A stretch of DNA of 64,000 nt, taken from Alistipes sp. CAG:831. Lineage in GTDB: Bacteria; Bacteroidota; Bacteroidia; Bacteroidales; UBA932. Each line of letters opens with the position of its first letter. The first letter of the stretch is position 1. The notes below the pieces were generated by a model. It made no database searches. It was not told the origin of the DNA and worked only from the letters and a program-made list of their open reading frames with translations. Where the stretch lies: contig HF990416.1 of the NCBI GenBank assembly GCA_000432775.1, forward strand, positions 46,449 to 110,448, given 5' to 3'. Made by a program: the position numbers and the translations under genes. Below are positions 28,384 through 38,142 of this stretch, one piece after another.

Positions 28384-29304
28384 CTATTTGTTTACCTGGA
28401 ACTTGCGGTTGCCTGTAGCGAAGAAGTCGCAGATCTGGTTGGCAGCGGCTACTCCGGCATTGACATTGGCCTCGGCGGTCTCGGCACCCATCTTCTTGGG
28501 GGTAGCGAAGACTCTCTTGCCGAACTTCTCGTTGAGCTCGGCCTGGTTGCCGGCAGCGATGTCGGTGATGTACTTCAGGTCCTGTCTCTCCTCGAGCACC
28601 TTTACGAGCTCGGGCTCGTTGATGACTTCCTTGCGGGCGGTGTTCACGAGGCAGCCTCCCTTGGGCATCTTCGAAAGAAGAGCATATCCGATGGAACCCT
28701 TGGTCTCGTTGTTGGCAGGGATGTGGAGGGATACGAAATCACTCTTGGCATAGAGGTCCTCGAGGGAAGCGGCAACTTCCACTCCTTCTGCCTGGATCTT
28801 CTCGGCGGGAACGAAGGGGTCAAAGGCCATGATCTTCATGCCAAAGCTCTTTGCGTGAGCGGCTACCAGACGGCCGACGTTGCCGTAAGCCTGGATACCG
28901 AGGGTCTTGCCCTTGAGCTCTGTACCTGTACCGGGGGTGAACTGGTTGCGGGAGATGTAGATCATCATGCCGATGGCCAGCTCAGCCACTGCGTTGGAGT
29001 TCTGGCCGGGAGTGTTCATGGCTACGATGCCTCTCTCGGTGCAGGCTGCCAGGTCGAGGTTGTCATAACCGGCACCGGCACGCACTACTATCTTCAGCTT
29101 GGGAGCAGCTGCGATGACCTCCTTGGTCACCTTGTCGGAACGCACGATGAGGGCGTCAGCATCAGCCACTGCTGCATAAAGCTGCTGAACATCGGTATAT
29201 TTCTCGAGAGTTGCAAGCTCATGGCCGCCTTTCTCCACGATTTCGCGGATCTGGTCAACGGCTACCTTTGAGAAAGGTTTCTCGGTTGCTACTAATACTT
29301 TCAT
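28384..29304 (-). CDS. serA: D-3-phosphoglycerate dehydrogenase
   Basis: The 306-residue protein is a D-isomer-specific 2-hydroxyacid dehydrogenase. The NAD-binding motif is IQAYGNVGRLVAAHAKSFG, the substrate region RAGAGYDN, and a catalytic Arg lies in NTARKEVI. It oxidises 3-phosphoglycerate to 3-phosphohydroxypyruvate, the first step of serine synthesis. It is short and has no C-terminal ACT domain, so serine feedback through ACT is not expected. Position after serC supports the serine role over other hydroxyacid substrates. Confidence 0.92.
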   Translation of the reverse strand: MKVLVATEKPFSKVAVDQIREIVEKGGHELATLEKYTDVQQLYAAVADADALIVRSDKVTKEVIAAAPKLKIVVRAGAGYDNLDLAACTERGIVAMNTPGQNSNAVAELAIGMMIYISRNQFTPGTGTELKGKTLGIQAYGNVGRLVAAHAKSFGMKIMAFDPFVPAEKIQAEGVEVAASLEDLYAKSDFVSLHIPANNETKGSIGYALLSKMPKGGCLVNTARKEVINEPELVKVLEERQDLKYITDIAAGNQAELNEKFGKRVFATPKKMGAETAEANVNAGVAAANQICDFFATGNRKFQVNK

Positions 29305-29331
29305 TTCGTTGTAAGTTTTAAAGGTCCTGGA

Positions 29332-30405
29332 TTATTTGTGCATTTTCTCAAACTCCTGCATGCAGGCGATCAGAGCCTCTACGGCCTCGATGGGGCAGGC
29401 GTTGTAGATGGAGGCGCGGAATCCGCCGACTGAGCGGTGGCCCTTGATACCTACCATGCCTCTCTCTTTTGCGAAGGCGAGGAACTCGTCCTGGAGGTCC
29501 TCATGACCGGGAGCCATCACGAAGCATACGTTCATCAGGGAGCGGTCCTCCTTGGCGGCTGTACCTACGAAGAGGGAGTTGCGGTCGATCTCGTCATAGA
29601 GCATGCCGGCTTTCTTCTTGTTGAGCTCATACATGGCCTTCACGCCGCCCTGAGCCTTAACCCACTTCAGGGTCTCGGTCATAACGAAGATGGAGAATAC
29701 AGGAGGGGTGTTGAACATGGACTCGCCCTCAATGTGTGTACGGTAGTCGAGCATGGTGGGCAGATAGCGGGAAACCTTGCCGAGAATCTCGTCCTTTACG
29801 ATAACGAATACCACGCCGGCAGGACCTACGTTCTTCTGGGCACCACCGTAGATCAGAGCATACTTGGAAACATCCACGGGACGGCTCATGATATCGGAAG
29901 ACATATCGGCTACGAGGGGCACGGGGCAGTCCATATCCTCATGGATCTCGGTACCCTTGATGGTGTTGTTGGTTGTGATGTGGAAGTAGTCGAGGTCTGT
30001 GGGGATCTCATATCCTTTGGGGATATAGGTGTAGTTCTTGTCAGCTGAGGAAGCAACTGCATAAGCATTTCCGATGCCCTTTGCCTCTTTCAGAGCCTTC
30101 TTTGCCCATACACCTGTCTCCAGGTAACCGGCCTTGTTCTCGAGGAGGTTCATGGCGACATAGAGGAACTGGAGGGATGCACCGCCACCGAGGAAGAGGA
30201 CGCTGTATCCGTCGGGAATGTTGAGAAGCTCTTTCCAGAGGGCGCGGCACTCGTTCATCACGGCCTCCCACTCCTTGCTTCTGTGAGACACTTCTATTAC
30301 GGACATTCCTGTTCCCTTGAAATCCTTAAGGGCTTCGATAGCCGCTTCGATAGCCGGTTTGGGCAGAACGCAGGGACCGGCGTTGAAATTGTAAGCTTTT
30401 TTCAT
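29332..30405 (-). CDS. serC: Phosphoserine aminotransferase
   Basis: The 357-residue class V aminotransferase uses PLP bound to the Lys in GGAQKNVGPAGV. The N-terminus YNFNAGPCVLPKPAI and the segment VIEVSHRSKEW are typical of SerC. It makes phosphoserine from phosphohydroxypyruvate and glutamate. It is the first gene of the serC-serA-DUF1015 operon, with a clear promoter element upstream. Confidence 0.96.
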   Translation of the reverse strand: MKKAYNFNAGPCVLPKPAIEAAIEALKDFKGTGMSVIEVSHRSKEWEAVMNECRALWKELLNIPDGYSVLFLGGGASLQFLYVAMNLLENKAGYLETGVWAKKALKEAKGIGNAYAVASSADKNYTYIPKGYEIPTDLDYFHITTNNTIKGTEIHEDMDCPVPLVADMSSDIMSRPVDVSKYALIYGGAQKNVGPAGVVFVIVKDEILGKVSRYLPTMLDYRTHIEGESMFNTPPVFSIFVMTETLKWVKAQGGVKAMYELNKKKAGMLYDEIDRNSLFVGTAAKEDRSLMNVCFVMAPGHEDLQDEFLAFAKERGMVGIKGHRSVGGFRASIYNACPIEAVEALIACMQEFEKMHK

Positions 30406-30452
30406 ATTGTATTAAAAATTTTAAAGGTTATGAATTTTAAATTAATTAAAGC

Positions 30453-30460
30453 CAAAGTTA
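30453..30460 (-). promoter_or_regulatory. -7 promoter element of serC
   Basis: The minus strand reads TAACTTTG with TTTTGTG about 19 bases upstream. It lies 48 bases before the serC ATG in an A/T-rich leader. Confidence 0.6.
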
Positions 30461-30480
30461 TAAAATATTTCTCACAAAAT

Positions 30481-30930
30481 TCAAATGTCTGTGATTTTCT
30501 CACAATATGAGCACTGAAGTCTTATTTCCGAGCCTTTTACGATGGTTTTGAATCTGGTCGGGATGTTCTCATGGTTGGTGACGCACATGGGGTTGATGCA
30601 CTTTACTATGCCGGTGATGGTCTCGGGGATGGTGAGCACCTTCTTCTCCACCACCTCGAAGTCGCGGATGATATTGACGCTGGCATTGGGGGCGATGAGG
30701 GCTATCTTGTTGAGCTCGTCATCCTTGAAAAATCTCTCCGATATCTTGATGATGCCCTTGCTGCCCATGGACTTGCTGTCCAGATTGACTCCGAATGTCA
30801 CAGGATGGGCCGAATCATAAAGTCCCAGGATATCTATCACCTTGAACACCTGGCCCGAGGGTATGTGGTCGAGTACCGTCCCGTTCTTGATGGCACTTAC
30901 CTTGAGCTGTTTCTCCTTATTGTTTTCCAT
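30481..30930 (-). CDS. pyrI: Aspartate carbamoyltransferase regulatory subunit
   Basis: The 149-residue protein has an N-terminal nucleotide-binding domain (VSAIKNGTVLDHIPSG) and a C-terminal zinc domain with four Cys (CINPMCVTNHE and CSYCE). In the PyrB/PyrI complex it carries ATP/CTP allosteric control. It follows pyrB by 11 bp. Confidence 0.96.
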   Translation of the reverse strand: MENNKEKQLKVSAIKNGTVLDHIPSGQVFKVIDILGLYDSAHPVTFGVNLDSKSMGSKGIIKISERFFKDDELNKIALIAPNASVNIIRDFEVVEKKVLTIPETITGIVKCINPMCVTNHENIPTRFKTIVKGSEIRLQCSYCEKITDI

Positions 30931-30941
30931 TGCCTTTCCTC

Positions 30942-31850
30942 CTATCTTTTACCGAGTAAGTATGAGATAATGGCCATACGGACGTACATTCCGTTCTCAG
31001 CCTGTTTGAAATACCATGCGTGGGGAGTGTCGTCCACGTCCACGGCTATCTCCTGCAGCCTGGGCAGGGGATGGAGGATCTTCATGTTGGGCCGCACGCC
31101 GGAAAGCATGGAGGCATTGAGACTGTAGACATTCTTGACCTTCTCGTACTCCACCGGGTCCGTGAAGCGCTCCTGCTGGATCCTGGTCATGTAAAGGATG
31201 TCCGTGCTGTCCAGGTACTCGCGCAAGTCGGAGGTCTCCTTGTAGGGAATGCCCTTGCTGTCCATGAAGTCGCGGTACTCCTGCGGCAGCTTCAGCTCGT
31301 CGGGGGCCGTAAACTCGAACTCCGGCGAGAAATGGCTCATGGCCTGCAGCAGCGAGTGGACCGTCCGTCCGTACTTCAGGTCACCTACCATGTTGATGTT
31401 GATCCCGTCCAGACGGCCCTGGGTCTGCCTGATGGTATAGAGGTCGAGCAGGGTCTGGGTCGGATGCTGGTTGGCACCGTCACCGGCGTTGATGACAGGG
31501 ACGGAAGCCACCTCGGATGCATAGCGGGCACTGCCTTCCAGCGGATGCCTCATCACTATCAGGTCCACGTAGTTGGACACCATCTTGATGGTATCCTTGA
31601 GACTCTCGCCCTTGCGGATGCTGGTGTTGGCGGCGTCCGAGAAACCGATAACCCTGGCCCCCAGCCTGTTGGCAGCCGTCTCGAAACTCAGGCGCGTCCT
31701 GGTGGAAGGCTCAAAGAAAATACAGGCCACCACCTTGTCGCTCAGGAAAGTCTGAGACTTGTTGTGCTCAAACTCCTCAGCCACGTCGAGGATGTGCAGG
31801 ATCTCCTCCTTGGTGAAATCCTGAATTGAAATTAAACTCTTTTTAGCCAT
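30942..31850 (-). CDS. pyrB: Aspartate carbamoyltransferase catalytic subunit
   Basis: The 302-residue enzyme makes N-carbamoylaspartate in pyrimidine synthesis. The carbamoyl-phosphate motif is FFEPSTRTRLSFE, with HPTQTLLDLYT and HPLPR further on. ATG 31850 is preferred: an upstream in-frame TTG (31862) overlaps the previous gene. It is followed closely by pyrI. Confidence 0.97.
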   Translation of the reverse strand: MAKKSLISIQDFTKEEILHILDVAEEFEHNKSQTFLSDKVVACIFFEPSTRTRLSFETAANRLGARVIGFSDAANTSIRKGESLKDTIKMVSNYVDLIVMRHPLEGSARYASEVASVPVINAGDGANQHPTQTLLDLYTIRQTQGRLDGININMVGDLKYGRTVHSLLQAMSHFSPEFEFTAPDELKLPQEYRDFMDSKGIPYKETSDLREYLDSTDILYMTRIQQERFTDPVEYEKVKNVYSLNASMLSGVRPNMKILHPLPRLQEIAVDVDDTPHAWYFKQAENGMYVRMAIISYLLGKR

Positions 31851-31858
31851 ATCTTGTA

Positions 31859-32473
31859 TCAAAATATTTCCTCAACCCTCGCCTCCGCATCCTCCATCCT
31901 CTGCCGGAACCGCTCCACATCACTGAGCCTCACCCTCATCTCCATCCTGCACACCTCCTCGGCAAGATACTTGGAAGGAGCTATGCCCATGTCCTTCAGG
32001 ACTCTCATCACCCGGTCCATGGCTGCATAATCGAACGTAACCGCAAATCCGCCGGAGGCCACCTTCTCGAGCACCTCCGCATGGTCCAGGGCATCCGCCG
32101 CAGCTGTCCTATAGGCCCGGATCAGGCCCGGAACCCCCAGCTTTGTCCCCCCGAAATACCTCACCACGACGATCAGCACATCGCTCAGCTCCCGCGAGAG
32201 TATCTGCCCGTATATCGGACGGCCCGCCGTGGAGGAAGGCTCTCCGTCATCATTGTACCTCCACACATTCCCGCTCAGTCCCAGCCTGTAGGCATAGCAG
32301 TGATGACGGGCATCGTAGTACTCCTTGCGTATCCTTGCCAGATGCGCCTTGACCTCATCTTCCGAGACCACAGGGTATGCAAAAGCGAGAAACTTACTCC
32401 CCTTTTCCTTATACAGCCCTTCAGCTGGGCTTGAAATGCTTCTGAAAGTATCGTTTCTCTGCTCTGATTCCAT
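31859..32473 (-). CDS. IMPACT/YigZ family protein
   Basis: The 204-residue protein has the UPF0029 N-terminal region with KGSKFLAFAYPV, HHCYAYRLG, DDGEPSSTAGRPIYGQI and VVVRYFGGTKLGVPGL. A ferredoxin-like C-terminal domain follows. Bacterial YigZ proteins are poorly understood; links to translation have been proposed. It is the first gene before pyrB-pyrI. A possible -7 element TAACTTAG is at 32492-32499 on the minus strand. Confidence 0.92.
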   Translation of the reverse strand: MESEQRNDTFRSISSPAEGLYKEKGSKFLAFAYPVVSEDEVKAHLARIRKEYYDARHHCYAYRLGLSGNVWRYNDDGEPSSTAGRPIYGQILSRELSDVLIVVVRYFGGTKLGVPGLIRAYRTAAADALDHAEVLEKVASGGFAVTFDYAAMDRVMRVLKDMGIAPSKYLAEEVCRMEMRVRLSDVERFRQRMEDAEARVEEIF

Positions 32474-32510
32474 GACCGGCCATTTGAGGCCCTAAGTTAG
32501 CAATTTTTTT

Positions 32511-32518
32511 TAACTTTG
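32511..32518 (+). promoter_or_regulatory. -7 promoter element of the LuxC-type gene
   Basis: TAACTTTG follows a T-run and lies 18 bases before the ATG at 32537. This argues against starting at 32516. Confidence 0.5.
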
Positions 32519-32536
32519 GGACCCTATTTCGGAAAA

Positions 32537-33565
32537 ATGGAAAGGAACGATTTTATAATAAGGTATGCCGCCCTGGGCGACCGCATCAGAAGATGGGCCG
32601 GAGGCTGCGGGCAATGGCCGGAGCTGGATACGGCGGTGGAACTGTCCGCACGCGACAATGTGTTCTTCACCCCCTGGATGCAACGGCAGGCCCTGGAGGC
32701 TCTGGCAGACGGAATGCTGAGGGAGGATGTGCTGAGGAAGTGGCTGGGACAATACCCTGAGCCCGGTCCCGGGGCCGCAGGGAAGGTCTGCGGAGTGGTC
32801 GCGGCCGGCAACATCCCGGCGGTGGCGTTCCACGACATACTGACGGTGCTGGCCGCAGGATGGCGGCCCCTGGTCAAACTGTCATCAAAGGACTCCCACC
32901 TGCTGCCGGTACTTTTCCCGGACGCGGAATTCCGCAACTCGACCGATGGATGGAGAGTGGACGCCCTGCTGACGATGGGCGGGGACGCTGCGGCGGATTT
33001 TTTCCAGGAGCGGTTCAGCGGCACTCCCATGCTCATCCGCGCCGGCAGGTTCAGCGCCGCAGTCCTTACCGGAAATGAGGACGGGAGCACCCTCGAAGCC
33101 CTGGCCCGGGACATGCTCCTTTACTACGGCATGGGCTGCCGCAGCGCGACTTGCCTTCTGGTGCCGAAAGGATACGACATGTCCGGAATAATGGCTGCCG
33201 CGGAGACATTCGCACTGGCCCGCCTCGGACAACCGGCGGTGGACTTCCACCGCAAAAACAGGGCTGTACTCACACTCGCCGGAGAAAAATTCCTGGACAG
33301 CGGCACCATCATTTTCCGGGACCTCAGGGACCTGCTGCCTGGAGCAAAGGAGGACATCGGACTGTGCAGACCGTGGGGGCAGTCCCTGCACATAGGAGAG
33401 ATATGGTATGCGGAATACGGTACGGAAAAGGAGCTGGAAAAATTTATCGGAGCCAATGTGGACAGAATTCAAAAAATTATCCGTAACTTTGGTTCGGTTC
33501 AGAGGCCCTCTCCGGACGACTGGCCCGACGGAGCGGACGCTCTGGACATGCTTATACGACTTTAA
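32537..33565 (+). CDS. Acyl-CoA reductase, LuxC-like
   Basis: The 342-residue protein resembles the LuxC family, which reduces acyl thioesters to aldehydes with NADPH. The Rossmann-type region is VCGVVAAGNIPAVAFHDI, and a Cys lies in YGMGCRSATCLLVP, where the family has its acyl-accepting Cys. No luxD, luxE or luciferase gene is nearby, so a luminescence role is excluded; aldehyde or alcohol lipid formation is possible. It heads a three-gene set with a pRiA4b ORF-3-like gene and miaA, with gaps of 10 and 9 bp. Confidence 0.8.
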   Translation: MERNDFIIRYAALGDRIRRWAGGCGQWPELDTAVELSARDNVFFTPWMQRQALEALADGMLREDVLRKWLGQYPEPGPGAAGKVCGVVAAGNIPAVAFHDILTVLAAGWRPLVKLSSKDSHLLPVLFPDAEFRNSTDGWRVDALLTMGGDAAADFFQERFSGTPMLIRAGRFSAAVLTGNEDGSTLEALARDMLLYYGMGCRSATCLLVPKGYDMSGIMAAAETFALARLGQPAVDFHRKNRAVLTLAGEKFLDSGTIIFRDLRDLLPGAKEDIGLCRPWGQSLHIGEIWYAEYGTEKELEKFIGANVDRIQKIIRNFGSVQRPSPDDWPDGADALDMLIRL

Positions 33566-33575
33566 CTTCAACGCC

Positions 33576-34082
33576 ATGATACTAAGATACAAAGCAACTA
33601 TCCCTGGGAACAGGACATTCATGCGGGAATACGATGTGGATTCCGGCATGAGTCTGTACAAGTTCCGTGAATATATGGACAGGGAACTGGGCTTCTCGCC
33701 CGATCAGATGACGGTGTTCGAGACTCTCTCGGCCGCCGGAAAGCTATCCAGAAGGATAGGCCTGTTCGACTTCGGAGACGGCTCCATGGACAGGATCACC
33801 ATCGACAACACCGTCTCCCACGAGGAAACCGTCCTCCGCTACATCTACAATCTGACCCTGAATCTCTGCATCGAACTCCGGCTGGAGGGAGAGCAGGAGT
33901 TCAACCGCCGCCTCTCCTACCCCGTACTGGTAGCTGAAAAAGGCCGGAATCCGGACCAGTTTTCCGCCGTGTACGAAGACTACGAGGAATTTTCCGACCG
34001 TCATGTCTCACAGTCAGCCGCACCCGAAGAAGAGGATTCCTTCGAGGAAGACGAGCTGCCCGAGGGCGAGGAGAGCCTGTAG
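33576..34082 (+). CDS. Plasmid pRiA4b ORF-3-like protein
   Basis: The 168-residue protein resembles the pRiA4b ORF-3/IS1096 TnpR-passenger family: ATIPGNRTFMREYDVDSGMSLYKF and a later DRITIDNT segment. The last 30 residues are strongly acidic (Glu/Asp). The name comes from early plasmid genes; a role in mobility is not shown. The start ATG lies 10 bp after the LuxC-type stop, and miaA follows after 9 bp. Confidence 0.75.
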   Translation: MILRYKATIPGNRTFMREYDVDSGMSLYKFREYMDRELGFSPDQMTVFETLSAAGKLSRRIGLFDFGDGSMDRITIDNTVSHEETVLRYIYNLTLNLCIELRLEGEQEFNRRLSYPVLVAEKGRNPDQFSAVYEDYEEFSDRHVSQSAAPEEEDSFEEDELPEGEESL

Positions 34083-34091
34083 CTGCCCGGC

Positions 34092-34946
34092 ATGAGCGGG
34101 AAAAAGCTGATACAGGTACTGGGGCCTACGGCTGTGGGCAAGACGGACTATGCCATACGGTTGGCCCTGAAATATTCATCCCCGGTAATATCCTGCGATT
34201 CCAGACAGATATTCAAGGAGATGCGCATCGGCACCGCCCCTCCCTCCGAGGCTCAGCTGCGGCAGGTACGGCACTACTTCATATTCAGCCACTCAGTGGC
34301 GGACTACTATTCCGCCGGGCTATACGAAGTGGAGGCCATGGAGCTGCTGGGCAGGCTGTTTCAGGAGCATGACGTACTGATAATGGTCGGTGGCTCAGGA
34401 CTCTATGCCGACGCCCTCTGCTACGGACTGGACGATTTTCCTCCCGCCGATCAGGAGTTGCGCAGACTCTTGACGGAAAGGGCGTTGAAGGAAGGAGTCG
34501 CCCCCCTTGCCGAGGAGCTGCGACGGGTGGACCCCGAAAGCTGGGCCACCATCGACCACTCCAACCGGCAGCGTGTAGTCCGGGCACTGGAAGTAACCCT
34601 CTCTACCGGACGCAAATTCTCTTCATACAAATCCAACCCCCGTAAAGTCAGGCCATTTGAAATACAGAGACTCTGCCTGACCCTCCCCCGCGAGGAACTA
34701 TACCGCCGGATCGACCGGCGGGCCGAAGCCATGTTTGAGGCCGGACTGGTGGAGGAAGTCCGGAGTCTTGCTCCATACCGGCAGATGCCGGCACTGCGCA
34801 CAGTCGGCTACCGGGAAGTCTTCGACTGTCTGGACGGAAAGATTTCCCTGGACGAGGCGCTCGCTCTGGTGCAGCGCAACACGCGCAGATATGCCAAGAG
34901 GCAGATTACATGGTTCGCTCCCATTGAGGAGAAAATATCCCTCTGA
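34092..34946 (+). CDS. miaA: tRNA dimethylallyltransferase
   Basis: The 284-residue protein adds a dimethylallyl group to A37 of UNN-reading tRNAs. The P-loop is VLGPTAVGKTDYAI, followed by ISCDSRQIFKEM and the tRNA-contacting region HSNRQRVVRALEV. RYAKRQITWF at the C-terminus is a family hallmark. The length is slightly short of the usual 300-315 residues. Confidence 0.96.
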   Translation: MSGKKLIQVLGPTAVGKTDYAIRLALKYSSPVISCDSRQIFKEMRIGTAPPSEAQLRQVRHYFIFSHSVADYYSAGLYEVEAMELLGRLFQEHDVLIMVGGSGLYADALCYGLDDFPPADQELRRLLTERALKEGVAPLAEELRRVDPESWATIDHSNRQRVVRALEVTLSTGRKFSSYKSNPRKVRPFEIQRLCLTLPREELYRRIDRRAEAMFEAGLVEEVRSLAPYRQMPALRTVGYREVFDCLDGKISLDEALALVQRNTRRYAKRQITWFAPIEEKISL

Positions 34947-35019
34947 CCCTGCACGATATCCTCCATGCACCGCCGAGGGCTTTGGACTTATTTTTGCATA
35001 CTGTTTTTCAATTTTTGCG

Positions 35020-35027
35020 TACCTTTG
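35020..35027 (+). promoter_or_regulatory. -7 promoter element of the antiporter gene
   Basis: TACCTTTG followed by TAGG lies 45 bases before the ATG, with TTTTTG runs upstream as -33 candidates. Confidence 0.5.
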
Positions 35028-35072
35028 TAGGCAAACACCAATAGTCATCATTTAATCCGCCAAGATCCGCTT

Positions 35073-36725
35073 ATGACCCTCACATTGCTCCTGCTGGTAG
35101 CCGCCGTCGTGATAGTGCTGTGCGTAGTGCTCAACAACGTGTCCAACAAGATAGGAATCCCTATGCTGCTGGCATTCATCCTGTTGGGCATGGCGTTCGG
35201 CTCCGAGGGGATAGTCAAGATCCCGTTTGACAACTTCGATTTCACAGAAAGCATCTGTACGGTGGCCCTGATATTCATCATGTTCTACGGCGGATTCGGA
35301 ACCAGATGGAAAGAAGCCAGGCCGGTAGTGGTAAAGGCCGGCATCCTGTCCACCCTCGGAGTGGCGATGACGGCGGCCCTGACCGGACTATTCTGCCACT
35401 ACGTCCTTAAGATGCCCGCTGCCCTGGGTTTCCTGATCGGGGCGGTGCTCAGCTCGACTGACGCGGCGTCGGTCTTCTCAATTCTGCGTTCCCGCAAGCT
35501 GGGTCTGAAATACAACACAGCCTCCCTCCTCGAGATCGAGAGCGGTAGCAACGACCCGTGCTCCTACATGCTGACAGTAATCATGATGTCAGTCATCGAG
35601 GGGACAGTCTCCGGCGGGGCAATAATATATAAGGTATTCGCCCAGATAGTCTACGGTGCCGCCATCGGAGCCGCCATCGCTGTCGCTGCCGTATGGCTGA
35701 TGAAGAGATTCCGCGCCACCACCTCAGGGTTTGACACCCTCTTCGTACTGGCCGTGGCCATATTCTCCTACGCCATTCCCAACCTGATAGGCGGCAACGG
35801 CTACCTGAGCGCCTACATCGTGGGCATTGTCCTGGGAAACGCCAACATCCGAGGCAAGAAGACCCTGGTACCCTTCTTCGACGGACTGACCAGCCTCATG
35901 CAGATTATCATCTTCTTCCTGCTGGGACTGCTCTCCTTCCCCTCACAGCTGCCGGCGATTGCCATACCGGCCATCCTGATAGCCCTGTTCATGACATTCA
36001 TTGCCCGTCCCCTGTCCGTATTTGCCATCATGGCCCCCTTCCGGAGCAAATGGAGACAGCAGCTGCTGGTATCATTCGTGGGTCTCAGGGGCGCGGCATC
36101 CGTAGTATTCGCCATCATGGCCCTGCCGGCATCCCGCCAGCTCACAGGCAACGAGCACGACCTCTTCAACATAGTGCTGATGATTGTACTGCTGTCAATC
36201 TCCCTGCAGGGGTCGCTCATTCCCCTTGTGGCCAGGAAGCTGAAAATGACATCCCGGGAGGAGGATATCCTCAAGACCTTCACCGACTATTCCGACAACA
36301 TGGACGTAAGCTTCGTCCAGCTGAATATCAGCGAGAAGGACTCCTGGTGCGGGAAAGTCATAAAGGACCTGCCGATACCTCAGGAAACACTTATTGCGGT
36401 AATACTCAGGAATGACAAGGCTATCGTCCCCAACGGGAAAACAAAAATACTGGCCGGAGACAAGGTCATCATGAGCGCCCGCGACTTCGATGACGAGGAC
36501 CTCATGCAGCTTTCCGAAAGGCGCATCGAGAGAGGCAGCGAATGGATCGGCAAGAAGGTATTCCAGTACTCTCCTGACAGCAACGAGCTGATAGTGCTCA
36601 TCAAACGCGGTGAAAGGGCAATCATCCCGCGCGGCAACACCGTGATACACAAGAACGACATCATGGTCGTAAACAAAATACGCAGGGAATCCCTCCAAAC
36701 GGAGCCGGCCCGCACCGGAAAATAA
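35073..36725 (+). CDS. K+/H+-type (CPA1) antiporter with RCK_C domains
   Basis: The 550-residue protein has about twelve membrane helices, including the ion-binding segment SSTDAASVFSILR and ESGSNDPCSYML. After residue 390 come two TrkA_C/RCK_C-like domains (SWCGKVIKDLPIPQETLIAVI and SEWIGKKVFQYSPDSNELIVLI). This layout matches the NhaP2/CvrA potassium/proton antiporters, which protect against K+ overload. The true ion is not provable here. Confidence 0.9.
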   Translation: MTLTLLLLVAAVVIVLCVVLNNVSNKIGIPMLLAFILLGMAFGSEGIVKIPFDNFDFTESICTVALIFIMFYGGFGTRWKEARPVVVKAGILSTLGVAMTAALTGLFCHYVLKMPAALGFLIGAVLSSTDAASVFSILRSRKLGLKYNTASLLEIESGSNDPCSYMLTVIMMSVIEGTVSGGAIIYKVFAQIVYGAAIGAAIAVAAVWLMKRFRATTSGFDTLFVLAVAIFSYAIPNLIGGNGYLSAYIVGIVLGNANIRGKKTLVPFFDGLTSLMQIIIFFLLGLLSFPSQLPAIAIPAILIALFMTFIARPLSVFAIMAPFRSKWRQQLLVSFVGLRGAASVVFAIMALPASRQLTGNEHDLFNIVLMIVLLSISLQGSLIPLVARKLKMTSREEDILKTFTDYSDNMDVSFVQLNISEKDSWCGKVIKDLPIPQETLIAVILRNDKAIVPNGKTKILAGDKVIMSARDFDDEDLMQLSERRIERGSEWIGKKVFQYSPDSNELIVLIKRGERAIIPRGNTVIHKNDIMVVNKIRRESLQTEPARTGK

Positions 36726-36749
36726 GACAACATACAGCTACACAACATT

Positions 36750-37898
36750 ATGGATAAAGCAAAAGTCTACTTCACAGACCTGCACACCTCCACCAGACTT
36801 CCGCTGGTAGAGAAGATGAAAGCCGTGGCCAAGGCCGCCGGCATCGGGCAGATCGACTTCAAGGACAAATTCACAGCCATCAAGATGCACTTCGGAGAAC
36901 CCGGAAACCTGGCATTCCTCCGTCCCAACTACGCCGCCGGCATAGCCGAACTCGTCCGCTCCCTGGGCGGCAAACCGTTCCTGACTGACTCCAATACCCT
37001 GTACTCAGGAGGCCGCTCCAACGCCGTGGACCATCTCGACAGCGCGATACGCAACGGCTTCAACCGTCTGAGCGCAGGATGCGACGTAATCATCGCGGAC
37101 GGACTCAAGGGCACCGAATGCCGCGAGCTGCCGATAGAGGGCGGCACCTACTGCAAGACGGCCAAGATAGGCTCAGCCATCGCGGATGCGGACGTAATCA
37201 TCGCACTGAGCCACTTCAAGGGCCATGAGCAGACCGGTTTCGGAGGCGCCCTGAAGAATATGGGCATGGGCTGCGCCAGTGTGGCCGGCAAGCTCGAGCT
37301 GCATTCGTCCTCGAAGCCGGTGGTCAAGGTCGAGAACTGCCGCTGCTGCGGAATCTGCGTAAAACACTGCGCCCACGACGCCATTCATCTTGAAAAGATT
37401 GACGGCGTGAACTACTCCGGCAAGAATATCGCCGCAGTCATAGATTACTCGAAGTGCGTAGGCTGCGGACAGTGCGTGGCCCTCTGCCAGTACGAATCCG
37501 CAGTGCTGAAGGACTGGGACACCTCCGAGACCCTCAACGGCAAGATAGCCGAATACACCAAAGCCATCGTCACCGGCCATCCCTGCTTCTACATCAACCT
37601 GATAGTCAACGTATCCCCCGAGTGCGACTGCTGGAACCACAACGACGCCGCCATAGTACCCGACCTCGGCATAGCCGCCTCCTTCGACCCCGTGGCCCTC
37701 GACCAGGCCTGCGCCGACATGGTTATGGCAGCCCCTGCCCTTCCCGGCAGCAAACTGGAGAAAAACCATCCGCACGAACACCTCTGCGGCGAGGACAAAT
37801 TCCATATCCTCCACCCCGACACCAACTGGCAGGCCGGCCTCGAGCACGCTGAAAAGATAGGCATCGGCACCCGGCAGTACGAGCTCGTCACCATCTGA
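36750..37898 (+). CDS. DUF362 protein with two 4Fe-4S motifs
   Basis: The 382-residue protein begins with a DUF362 domain (KIKMHFGEPGNLAFLRPNYA-like, LTDSNTLYSGGRSNA). Two ferredoxin motifs follow near residues 195 and 238: CRCCGICVKHC and CVGCGQCVALC. A later Cys pair lies in ECDCWNHNDAAIVPD. It should carry two [4Fe-4S] clusters and take part in electron transfer, but the partner and reaction are unknown. The gene is 24 bp after the antiporter and may share its transcript. Confidence 0.88.
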   Translation: MDKAKVYFTDLHTSTRLPLVEKMKAVAKAAGIGQIDFKDKFTAIKMHFGEPGNLAFLRPNYAAGIAELVRSLGGKPFLTDSNTLYSGGRSNAVDHLDSAIRNGFNRLSAGCDVIIADGLKGTECRELPIEGGTYCKTAKIGSAIADADVIIALSHFKGHEQTGFGGALKNMGMGCASVAGKLELHSSSKPVVKVENCRCCGICVKHCAHDAIHLEKIDGVNYSGKNIAAVIDYSKCVGCGQCVALCQYESAVLKDWDTSETLNGKIAEYTKAIVTGHPCFYINLIVNVSPECDCWNHNDAAIVPDLGIAASFDPVALDQACADMVMAAPALPGSKLEKNHPHEHLCGEDKFHILHPDTNWQAGLEHAEKIGIGTRQYELVTI

Positions 37899-38142
37899 GC
37901 AGTACCCGAACGGGGCTATTGATGTACCAGGTCGACGACCTGACTGACGACACCGCATGACTGACACGATGTGCAGGCCAAGCCGTCCGCCCCGACTGAA
38001 CGGCATGAATTGCAAGGTCACAGCATAAACAGCGGCGACAGCCTGTACGGGCCCGCCACTGCCTGACCACTACCCGGATGGGACTGCGGAACAGATGCAC
38101 ACCTTAATCTGCACTGGTCGCACACTCTTTTCCGTTAACCAC

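Noticed and set aside
32537..33565. Bioluminescence operon from the LuxC-like gene
   Set aside because: No luxA/B, luxD or luxE genes are present.
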